Assembly (NCBI GenBank): GCA_041855385.1
Contig: JBHAEC010000062.1
Location: forward strand, 1-11,063
DNA: 11,063 nt
Source of the DNA: JBHAEC01 sp041855385
GTDB lineage: Bacteria; Bacillota; Negativicutes; Veillonellales; Veillonellaceae
Direction: 5' to 3'
The position numbers and the translations under genes were made by a program. This document shows positions 1 to 5,811 of this stretch, in pieces. How positions within the stretch are numbered: position 1 is the stretch's first letter; each line of letters opens with the position of its first letter. The notes under the pieces were generated by a model. The model saw nothing but the letters and a program-made list of their open reading frames with translations, was not told the origin of the DNA and made no database searches.

Positions 1-60
1 ATAGCGGGAGGCGCCATCCCTGAGCTCACCGACCCGGCACCAGCGAGGAAGAAGGTATGA
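1..60 (+). CDS. C-terminal end of an upstream gene (partial, unidentified)
   Basis: Frame 1 is open from the first base and ends at a TGA at 58-60, giving a 19-residue tail, IAGGAIPELTDPAPARKKV. The stop overlaps the start codon of the Ada-type gene (ATGA), the usual arrangement of translationally coupled genes in one operon. I counted 37 G or C in the first 56 bases, clearly richer than the following genes. The tail is too short to identify. It could be an open frame by chance, because the stretch is short and its GC content makes stops rare. The ATGA overlap is the main support. Confidence 0.4.
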   Translation: MAGGAIPELTDPAPARKKV

Positions 61-608
61 CTGAGGAAGAAAAATGGCAGGCTGTTTTGAATAACGACAT
101 GGAATATGACGGCGTTTTCTTTTATGCTGTAAAAACAACGGGGATATATTGTCGTCCTTCCTGTAAGTCAAAACCGCCTAATAGAGGAAATATTTGCTTT
201 TTTGAGACATCGGAACAAGCAAGAAAAGCAGGATTTCGTCCCTGTAAACGGTGTAGAAGCGACTTGATTGACTACGAACCGATGAAGCGAATTGCTGAGG
301 AAGCAAAGAATAAAATTAAAAATGTGTATCGCAAGCAGATTGATTTATATCAAGAACTGAATGAGATCGGTATTACCGGACGGAGATTGGCGGATATTTT
401 TAAAGAAGAATACGGAATGACGCCTAAAGCCTATGCAGACCATCTGCGTCTTGAAGAGGCGAAGTATCTTTTGAAGGATACAGATGAAAAAATCGCAGAT
501 ATTGCTTATTTAGTAGGTTTTGGAAGCTTGTCCGCTTTTTATAAATTATTTAAAAAGGAAGTTCATCTTACTCCAGCGGAGTACCGAAAAAAGGAGGAAC
601 ACAAATGA
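57..608 (+). CDS. adaA: AdaA-type methylphosphotriester-DNA methyltransferase / AraC-family activator
   Basis: This 183-residue protein has the Ada zinc-binding domain (about residues 5-70) followed by an AraC-type double helix-turn-helix (about 82-180). The four zinc cysteines are C32, C36, C63 and C66, in the contexts YCRPSC and FRPCKRC; C32 aligns with E. coli Ada Cys38, which accepts the methyl group from phosphotriesters in DNA. In the family this methylation switches the protein into a transcription activator of the alkylation response. The O6-methylguanine transferase half of full-length Ada is absent and is supplied by a separate gene at 1054, as in the AdaA/AdaB split of Bacillus. 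The start is preceded by AGGAAG at 46-51. The last bases overlap the next gene (ATGA at 605-608), so the two are probably translationally coupled. Confidence 0.93.
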   Translation: MTEEEKWQAVLNNDMEYDGVFFYAVKTTGIYCRPSCKSKPPNRGNICFFETSEQARKAGFRPCKRCRSDLIDYEPMKRIAEEAKNKIKNVYRKQIDLYQELNEIGITGRRLADIFKEEYGMTPKAYADHLRLEEAKYLLKDTDEKIADIAYLVGFGSLSAFYKLFKKEVHLTPAEYRKKEEHK

Positions 609-988
609 AAATGTACTCAACCTATTATGACAATGTGGTAAATTTGGAAAAAGACAAGTATACATATGTTAGGGTATCTTGCGTTGAGCCACCTGAATCA
701 TTTACGAATGTAGTTGATGAGTATGTGGATCTTTCGGCCTTGTTTGCCCCATCAAAGGAATTTCTTGATGTTTGCCATCCCACAACAAATTGGGAAGGGT
801 TTAAACCGCGTTATATAGAGGAAGTTCTTGGGAAATTAGATAAAGAAGAGACTCGTAAACTTTTGGAGAAGATTTATGTGGAGAATGGAGAAAAGCCACT
901 GATGTTGTGCTGCTTTGAAGCACCTCCTTATCAGTGCCACCGTCAGCTTATCGGTCCGTATCTGGGACTGGATATTGAAGAAATCTGA
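605..988 (+). CDS. DUF488 family protein
   Basis: A 127-residue soluble protein with the signature of the DUF488 family near its C-terminus: LCCFEAP (residues 101-107) followed by CHR (111-113). This conserved Cys-Glu...Cys-His-Arg set looks like an active or metal site, but the biochemical role of the family is not established to my knowledge. There is no signal peptide or membrane segment. The gene has a strong AAGGAGG site at 591-597 inside the end of adaA, and its start overlaps the adaA stop. It sits between the methyl sensor and the DNA methyltransferase, so it is probably co-induced by alkylation damage; that is an inference from position. A second in-frame ATG at 611 is possible but less well spaced. 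Confidence 0.85.
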   Translation: MKMYSTYYDNVVNLEKDKYTYVRVSCVEPPESFTNVVDEYVDLSALFAPSKEFLDVCHPTTNWEGFKPRYIEEVLGKLDKEETRKLLEKIYVENGEKPLMLCCFEAPPYQCHRQLIGPYLGLDIEEI

Positions 989-1053
989 TGGTTGTCTTTT
1001 CGGCAAATAAAAATTCGTATCATACTACCTGAATATCAGAGAAGAGAGGCTGC

Positions 1054-1521
1054 ATGAGGAGAGGATTTGCTGTATATGAGTTCCCCTTTGGTTTATTGCG
1101 AATAGGCTATGACGACGATTTTGTAGTGTTTTTAAAAAAAGTCAGTGAAACAGACTCCTATGGACAAAAGACGGAATTTACGGATCAAGTTTACACACAG
1201 GTTATGGAATATCTTAATGGGACACGTACGGCCTTTGATTTTGCATACAAATTAGAGGGAACAGAGTTTCAAAGGAAAGTTTGGGGACAGTTACTTTGTA
1301 TTCCCTACGGTGAAACACGTACTTATAAGGAGATAGCAACTGCTATAGGGAACCCCAAAGCAAGTCGTGCAGTGGGACTGGCTAATAATAAAAACCCGGT
1401 TACGCTTGTCGTGCCATGCCATAGAGTCATTGGTACGAGCGGCAAATTGGTCGGCTATGCCGGTGGGGTAGATATGAAAAGCGCATTATTGGCTTTAGAA
1501 GAGCAGAAGGTGAGAGTTTGA
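1054..1521 (+). CDS. ogt: Methylated-DNA--protein-cysteine S-methyltransferase (Ogt/AdaB type)
   Basis: A 155-residue suicide DNA repair enzyme that transfers alkyl groups from O6-alkylguanine (and O4-alkylthymine) to its own cysteine. The active site PCHRVIG lies at residues 121-127, with acceptor Cys122. The DNA-binding helix-turn-helix is seen at about 87-110 (TYKEIATAIGNPKASRAVGLAN), with Arg105 in the position of the family's arginine finger. Length is normal for the single-domain class. The ribosome site AGAGAGG is at about 1043-1049. The 65-bp gap after the DUF488 gene contains neither a clear terminator nor a convincing promoter, so I read it as part of the adaA operon. Together with AdaA it restores the two functions that are fused in E. 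coli Ada. Confidence 0.95.
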   Translation: MRRGFAVYEFPFGLLRIGYDDDFVVFLKKVSETDSYGQKTEFTDQVYTQVMEYLNGTRTAFDFAYKLEGTEFQRKVWGQLLCIPYGETRTYKEIATAIGNPKASRAVGLANNKNPVTLVVPCHRVIGTSGKLVGYAGGVDMKSALLALEEQKVRV

Positions 1522-1522
1522 T

Positions 1523-1870
1523 ATGGGCGATATAATTGTGCTGTTTGAGGTGAAACCTACGAAGGAAGGTATGAAAAGATATTTAGATTTAGCGGCTATG
1601 CTGAAACCTTTATTGGAAGGCTTTGAAGGCTTTATTCGTATGGAACGTTTTTCCAGCCTTAATGAAGAAGGAAAGCTTTTATCCATGAATGTATGGAAAA
1701 GCGAGGAGGCCGTGGAACGATGGAGAAATGTTGTGGAGCATCGTATGTGCCAAAAAGAGGGTAGGGAAAAATTATTTGAAAGCTATAAAATAACCGTTTG
1801 CGCTGCTATCCGCGAGTATTCTTATGCGGACAGAGTTGGTGCTCCGGCAGATTCCAATAAATACTTCTAA
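1523..1870 (+). CDS. Antibiotic biosynthesis monooxygenase (ABM) domain protein
   Basis: A 115-residue protein with one ABM-type dimeric alpha/beta-barrel domain. Visible family features are the N-terminal strand (IIVLFEVKP), the central FIRMERF segment, and the LLSMNVWKSEEAVERWRN block (Trp58, Trp67) followed by EHR (His73) and a terminal strand (ITVCAAIREY). ABM proteins include quinone or cofactor-free monooxygenases and haem-degrading enzymes, and many small members have no known substrate; nothing here decides between these. A short tail (about 101-115) extends past the domain. Only one base separates it from the ogt stop, and its AAGGTGAG site lies inside ogt, so it is certainly co-transcribed. 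Its presence in an Ada operon is unusual. No terminator is visible after it. Confidence 0.8.
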   Translation: MGDIIVLFEVKPTKEGMKRYLDLAAMLKPLLEGFEGFIRMERFSSLNEEGKLLSMNVWKSEEAVERWRNVVEHRMCQKEGREKLFESYKITVCAAIREYSYADRVGAPADSNKYF

Positions 1871-1907
1871 CAGATAGTCTTTTATCTTGCACCATTTCCC
1901 GAATTTT

Positions 1908-1936
1908 TTTACAATAGGTTGTGAAAGAAGTGTATT
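1908..1936 (+). promoter_or_regulatory. Possible promoter for guaA
   Basis: A TTTACA box (1908-1913) is 17 bases from TGTATT (1931-1936), with TATTTT at 1933-1938 as an alternative -10 at 19-base spacing. The match is moderate. It is in the only gap available upstream of guaA, and it would leave a leader of about 35-40 bases. Confidence 0.3.
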
Positions 1937-1979
1937 TTACATATGGACGACATTCATATTTGGGGAAGGAAGAAATGGT

Positions 1980-2963
1980 ATGATACTGATGAGAAGACCG
2001 GAAGGTATGGAGCGCATTACGACAGTAGCACAGGCGGAAGTATTTATCGAAGAACAGGTGGCGGCATTACGGGAACAAATAGGAGAGGATAAGGTGCTTC
2101 TTGCTTTGTCCGGCGGCGTGGATTCCTCCGTGGTGGCGGCACTCCTTATTAAGGCAATTGGAGATCAGCTGACCTGTGTTCATGTGAACCACGGCTTATT
2201 GCGTAAGGGTGAGCCTGAGCAGGTTATCGAAGTGTTCCAAAAGCAAATGGGAGCAAATCTCGTATATGTTGATGCGGTGGAGCGTTTCCTCGGAAAACTG
2301 GAAGGCGTAGCGGATCCTGAAGCAAAACGCATGATTATCGGCGGCGAATTTATTGAAGTCTTTGCCGAAGAAGCACGCAAACTTGACGGGGTTCGCTTCT
2401 TGGGTCAAGGCACTATTTGGCCGGATATTTTGGAAAGCGAAGAGGGGATAAAAGCGCATCACAATGCGGGAGGACTTCCTGAAGACCTTAACTTTGAGTT
2501 GGTTGAACCGGTACGCATTCTCTTTAAGGATGAGGTGCGCGTGGTAGGCTCGGTGCTGGGCCTTCCCGATAACATGGTATATCGCCAGCCCTTCCCGGGA
2601 CCGGGGCTTGGTGTTCGCTGCACCGGAGCTATTACCAGGGATCGCTTAGAAGCGGTTCGTGAATCGGATGCCATCTTGCGTGAGGAATTTGCCAAGCACG
2701 GACTGGAGGGCAAAGTATGGCAGTATTTTACCGTAGTGCCTGATTTCCGTTCTACCGGTATTCGGGACGGAAAGCGTACCTATGAATACTCCGTTATTAT
2801 CCGTGCCGTAAATACTACCGACGCAATGAGCGCAACGGTGGAAAATATTCCTTTTGAGCTCATGCAACATTTGGTGGAACGCATTACGAGCGAAGTGCCC
2901 GGTGTAAATCGCGTATTGTATGACTTTACCCCGAAACCGTCCGGAACAATAGAGTGGGAGTAA
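1980..2963 (+). CDS. guaA: GMP synthase, ATP-pyrophosphatase (synthetase) subunit without glutaminase domain
   Basis: A 327-residue enzyme converting XMP to GMP with ATP and ammonia. The N-type pyrophosphatase loop SGGVDSS is at residues 44-50, the QGTIWPD and HHNAGGLP lid/binding segments at 143-149 and 160-167, and the RQPFPGPGLGVR motif at 202-213 begins the dimerisation domain, which ends in the family-typical TIEWE. What is missing is the whole N-terminal class I glutamine amidotransferase domain (about 200 residues) of normal bacterial GuaA. An alternative TTG start at 1887 adds only 31 residues that do not resemble the family and overlaps promoter-like sequence. I chose ATG 1980 because GGAAGGA (1964-1970) is well spaced before it. 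The lid between ESE and KAHHN looks several residues shorter than in E. coli. The enzyme must use free ammonia or a glutaminase subunit encoded elsewhere, as in archaea. Confidence 0.93.
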   Translation: MILMRRPEGMERITTVAQAEVFIEEQVAALREQIGEDKVLLALSGGVDSSVVAALLIKAIGDQLTCVHVNHGLLRKGEPEQVIEVFQKQMGANLVYVDAVERFLGKLEGVADPEAKRMIIGGEFIEVFAEEARKLDGVRFLGQGTIWPDILESEEGIKAHHNAGGLPEDLNFELVEPVRILFKDEVRVVGSVLGLPDNMVYRQPFPGPGLGVRCTGAITRDRLEAVRESDAILREEFAKHGLEGKVWQYFTVVPDFRSTGIRDGKRTYEYSVIIRAVNTTDAMSATVENIPFELMQHLVERITSEVPGVNRVLYDFTPKPSGTIEWE

Positions 2964-2980
2964 GGAATATAAATGTTGTT

Positions 2981-3017
2981 AAAGCCTTTCATCGCTTTGC
3001 GGTGGAAGGCTTTTGTT
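2981..3017 (+). terminator. Rho-independent terminator after guaA
   Basis: The arms at 2981-2995 and 2999-3013 pair over 15 positions (two or three as G-T wobbles) around a TTT loop. The right arm ends in TTTT and is followed by GTT. It lies 18 bases after the guaA stop. The short T tract suggests incomplete termination. Confidence 0.8.
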
Positions 3018-3051
3018 AGAACGGTACAATGAAAAACGAGGACGAAATACA

Positions 3052-4029
3052 ATGAGAGAGCATTATGACAAAAAGGATGGTTATCGATCTGTCATCGAGA
3101 AAGGTTTGATTGTCGCAAGAACCTTAGGACGAACTGTATCTACCGGAAAGGGCTCAAGAGAAGAACGGCTTGGGCTTCTTAAAGAGGCGATTAAACAGGC
3201 CGAAGCCATTGTTGTCGGTGCAGGTGCCGGATTATCCATATCTGCGGGTTTGACGTACAGTGGTGCAAGATTTGAAAAATACTTCTTTGACTTTGCAGAG
3301 AAATTCGGAATTAGGGATATGTATTCGGGTGGATTTTATCCGTTTCCTGATAGTGAAACCAGATGGGCATGGTGGGCAAGACATATCTACTTCAATCGCT
3401 ATATAGACCCACCGAAGCCGGTTTATAAAAAGTTGTTGGCACTTTTGGAAGATAAGAACTATTTTGTCATTACGACAAATGTGGATCATCAATTTCAAAG
3501 AGCGGGATTTGATAAAAAGAGATTATTTTACACACAGGGTGATTATGGATTATTCCAAAGTGTTAATCCTGCCAATCGAAAAACCTATGACAATGAAGAG
3601 TGGGTAATGAAAGCGATGGAATCCCAAGGATTTGTAAGAGATGAAAAGGAGATATTTGATTTGCCGGAGGACGGGGAAATATCTATGAGGATTCCAACAA
3701 AACTCATCCCCAAATGTCCCGATGATAATTCGGAGGTAACTACGAATCTTCGTGCGGACAGCTCTTTTGTAGAAGATGAAGGCTGGCATAGAGCCTGCAA
3801 GGCGTATTATGACTTCCTTGAAGCACATACGAACAAGCATATCCTTTTCTTGGAATTGGGAGTAGGAGCTAATACCCCTGTTATTGTGAAGTATCCGTTT
3901 TGGCAGATGACACTGGAAAACAAAAAGGCGGTTTACGCATGTGTCAATTATGGGGAGGCCTTTTGTCCCGGTGAGATTGAGAATAGGAGCATTTGTATAA
4001 ACGGCGATATCGGAGAGATTTTTGACTAA
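3052..4029 (+). CDS. SirTM-like (macrodomain-associated class) sirtuin, Sir2 superfamily
   Basis: A 325-residue cytoplasmic protein with a Sir2 Rossmann fold. The NAD-binding GAGAGLS is at residues 57-62, TTNVD at 141-145 (Asn143, Asp145), and TQGD at 161-164, where deacetylase sirtuins carry the catalytic histidine but this protein has Gln162. The segments YSGARFEKYFFDFAEKFG, NRYIDPPKPVY, FVEDEGWH and LELGVGANTP match, from memory, the SirTM class. SirTMs are protein ADP-ribosyltransferases that modify lipoylated GcvH-L; none of their usual partners (macrodomain, GcvH-L, lipoate ligase) is in this window. Only one cysteine (Cys222) remains where a CPxCG zinc site is expected. I chose ATG 3052, with GAGGA at 3038-3042; a TTG start at 3013 would fall inside the guaA terminator stem. 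Arginine codons are 13 of 19 AGA/AGG, unlike guaA, which suggests transfer. Confidence 0.85.
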   Translation: MREHYDKKDGYRSVIEKGLIVARTLGRTVSTGKGSREERLGLLKEAIKQAEAIVVGAGAGLSISAGLTYSGARFEKYFFDFAEKFGIRDMYSGGFYPFPDSETRWAWWARHIYFNRYIDPPKPVYKKLLALLEDKNYFVITTNVDHQFQRAGFDKKRLFYTQGDYGLFQSVNPANRKTYDNEEWVMKAMESQGFVRDEKEIFDLPEDGEISMRIPTKLIPKCPDDNSEVTTNLRADSSFVEDEGWHRACKAYYDFLEAHTNKHILFLELGVGANTPVIVKYPFWQMTLENKKAVYACVNYGEAFCPGEIENRSICINGDIGEIFD

Positions 4030-4050
4030 ACCTATCTCTGGGGGTATACT
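4022..4050 (+). promoter_or_regulatory. Strong sigma-70-type promoter for ridA and the lyase gene
   Basis: TTGACT (4022-4027) and TATACT (4045-4050) are separated by exactly 17 bases, each matching consensus in five of six positions. The -35 box overlaps the last codons of the sirtuin gene. Transcription would start near 4057. The leader holds a small inverted repeat, CAGAT-N5-ATCTG (4059-4073), of unknown significance. Confidence 0.72.
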
Positions 4051-4098
4051 GAGCTCATCAGATGTATTATCTGTAATCTATATACAGGAGGAAGAAAC

Positions 4099-4476
4099 AT
4101 GAAAGAGATTATTTATACAACGGAAGCACCGCAGGCGATCGGTCCCTATTCGCAGGCTGTTAAGGCAGGGGACACCCTATATATTTCAGGCCAGTTACCC
4201 ATAGATCCCAAGACGGGAGTTTTTGCCGATGAGACAATTGAAGGACAGACAAGACAGGCTCTTATGAATGTGAAGAGTATCCTGGAAGCTGCCGGATATA
4301 CATTGGCCGATGTAGTTAAGACTACGGTGCTGATGAAGGACATGGAAGAATTTGTGGCGATGAACGGCGTGTACGGAGAGTTCTTCAGTGAAGCCTATCC
4401 GGCACGGGCGGCCTATGAGGTGGCAAGGCTTCCCAAAGATGCCAAGATAGAGATAGAAGCGATTGCCGTAAAGTAA
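4099..4476 (+). CDS. ridA: RidA family reactive enamine/imine deaminase
   Basis: A 125-residue protein of the RidA (YjgF/YER057c/UK114) family, which forms trimers and hydrolyses 2-aminoacrylate and related enamines to 2-keto acids and ammonia. The family hallmarks are present: GPYSQAV (residues 15-21, with Tyr17), ISGQLP (29-34), the catalytic PARAAYEVARLP block with Arg103, and the terminal KIEIEAIAV with Glu118. Length is typical. AGGAGGA at 4086-4092 precedes the start. The next gene's ribosome site overlaps its stop, so ridA and the PLP enzyme are one unit. This is chemically sensible, because beta-eliminating PLP enzymes release 2-aminoacrylate, which damages other PLP enzymes. Confidence 0.95.
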   Translation: MKEIIYTTEAPQAIGPYSQAVKAGDTLYISGQLPIDPKTGVFADETIEGQTRQALMNVKSILEAAGYTLADVVKTTVLMKDMEEFVAMNGVYGEFFSEAYPARAAYEVARLPKDAKIEIEAIAVK

Positions 4477-4486
4477 GGAGGCGTAT

Positions 4487-5716
4487 ATGAGGAGGTACAA
4501 TTTTGATGAAATCATAGAACGGCGACACACGAATGCTATGAATACGGATGGGTTTCGAAGCTATATTTTTCATGCCGGACCGGAGAAGACGTTTTCCTAT
4601 AAGGATGAGGAGTTTATTCGCATGTGGGTGGCGGACATGGAATTTGCTGTCGCTCCCGAGATTTGCGATGCCATTAAGGCAAGGATAGATAAGCGGATTT
4701 TCGGCTATAGCATGGTCTTTGACCCGGCCTATTATGAGGCCTTGCAAAGTTGGTGCCGTGAAAGGTATGACTGGACATTCCCCAAAGAGGAGCTGACTTT
4801 TTCTCCGGGGATTATTCCCGCTCTTTATCAGCTGGTAGAAATTCTTTTGACGGCTCATGAGAAAATGATGGTTCTTACGCCGTCTTATGGATTTTTTAAG
4901 CATGCCGCTACCTACAATAATGTGGAACTTGTTACCTCCGAACTAAAAAATCAGGACGGGTATTTTACCATTGATTTCGAGGATTTAGAAAAGAAGGCGT
5001 CCGATCCGATGATGAAGCTTCTTGTGTGGTGCAATCCCCACAATCCGACGGGCCGTACGTGGTCTTGGGAGGAGCAGGAAAAAGTGGCAGCCATTGCGGA
5101 AAAGTACAATCTGTGGATTATTTCCGACGAAATTCACTGCGATATCTTGCGAAAGGGGGCTCAGCATATCCCCCTGGGCAAGGTTATGCCGGACTACCCC
5201 AAACTGATTACCTGTATGTCTGCCAGCAAAACATTTAACATGGCGGGACTCATGTTTTCAAACGTCATTATCCGACATGCTGAGGTGCGCGAAGCGTTCC
5301 GGGCCAGAGATAAGACGGTAGGATTTGTGAATCCCCTTTCCATTTCGGCACATCAGGCGGCTTATGAGGCGGGCGGAGCGTGGCTTTCGGAGCTGACGGA
5401 GTATCTGGACGGCAACTTTGACTTCCTTGAGGCCTTTCTTAAAGAGTCCCTTCCGGAGGCTGTCTATAAACGGCCGGAGGCGACATATCTGGCGTGGATC
5501 GACATGAGAGCGTACTTTCCGGATGTAGCGGATTTGGCGGACTTTTTTGCTAATGAAGCAGGTGTTCTGCTGGAAGGCGGAAATGATTTGTTTGTAGGTA
5601 ATGCAGAAGGATATATTCGTCTGAACCTCGCTATGCCGAGACGTATGGTAGAGACCGGGATGAACCGCATTAAAGATGCCGCTATTTGCCGGAGTTCTCG
5701 GCATGTGATAAAATAG
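4487..5716 (+). CDS. malY: MalY/PatB-family PLP-dependent cystathionine beta-lyase / aminotransferase
   Basis: A 409-residue fold-type I PLP enzyme of the MalY/PatB branch. Expected features are the N-terminal RMWVADMEF (residues 45-53), FGYS (72-75), the NPHNPTGR motif (183-190), SDEIHCD (213-219, Asp214 for the pyridine nitrogen), SASKTFNMAGL (245-255) with the PLP lysine Lys248, and YIRLN (376-380) with carboxylate-binding Arg378. The family cleaves C-S bonds of cystathionine, cysteine or related thioethers by alpha,beta-elimination; the exact substrate cannot be read from sequence. AAGGAGG (4475-4481) overlaps the ridA stop, with an 11-base gap to the start. The last dozen residues (ICRSSRHVIK) look non-conserved. 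No terminator is evident after it. Confidence 0.92.
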   Translation: MRRYNFDEIIERRHTNAMNTDGFRSYIFHAGPEKTFSYKDEEFIRMWVADMEFAVAPEICDAIKARIDKRIFGYSMVFDPAYYEALQSWCRERYDWTFPKEELTFSPGIIPALYQLVEILLTAHEKMMVLTPSYGFFKHAATYNNVELVTSELKNQDGYFTIDFEDLEKKASDPMMKLLVWCNPHNPTGRTWSWEEQEKVAAIAEKYNLWIISDEIHCDILRKGAQHIPLGKVMPDYPKLITCMSASKTFNMAGLMFSNVIIRHAEVREAFRARDKTVGFVNPLSISAHQAAYEAGGAWLSELTEYLDGNFDFLEAFLKESLPEAVYKRPEATYLAWIDMRAYFPDVADLADFFANEAGVLLEGGNDLFVGNAEGYIRLNLAMPRRMVETGMNRIKDAAICRSSRHVIK

Positions 5717-5752
5717 ACTGCAAAAGTTATTTCATGGTTATTCCCAGATCTG

Positions 5753-5758
5753 TATAAT
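5753..5758 (+). promoter_or_regulatory. Candidate -10 box upstream of the exported-protein gene
   Basis: A perfect TATAAT lies 53 bases before the chosen start at 5812. No good -35 box sits at 16-18 bases (TTTCAT at 5730-5735 is poor), so the promoter is weak, activator-dependent or not real. Confidence 0.35.
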
Positions 5759-5811
5759 TTTGATAAGCGATTTAACCGATAGTTGATTAATTAGATATGA
5801 GGAGGAACGTA

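Noticed and set aside
1..56. Structured RNA or riboswitch in the GC-rich first bases
   Set aside because: It matches no riboswitch consensus I know, and it reads through as an open frame ending in an ATGA overlap, which explains it more simply.
1887..1979. Longer guaA starting at TTG 1887
   Set aside because: The extra 31 residues do not resemble the family, overlap promoter-like sequence and have no good ribosome site. ATG 1980 has one.
3013..3051. Longer sirtuin starting at TTG 3013
   Set aside because: The codon overlaps the end of the guaA terminator stem, and there is no ribosome site before it. ATG 3052 is preceded by GAGGA.
4385..4903. 172-residue open frame on the minus strand
   Set aside because: It lies opposite the end of ridA and the start of the PLP enzyme, both confidently identified. 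Its composition is that of a shadow frame and it has no recognisable domain.
5258..5704. 148-residue open frame on the minus strand opposite the lyase
   Set aside because: Antisense to a conserved coding region, no ribosome site or domain; a shadow frame.
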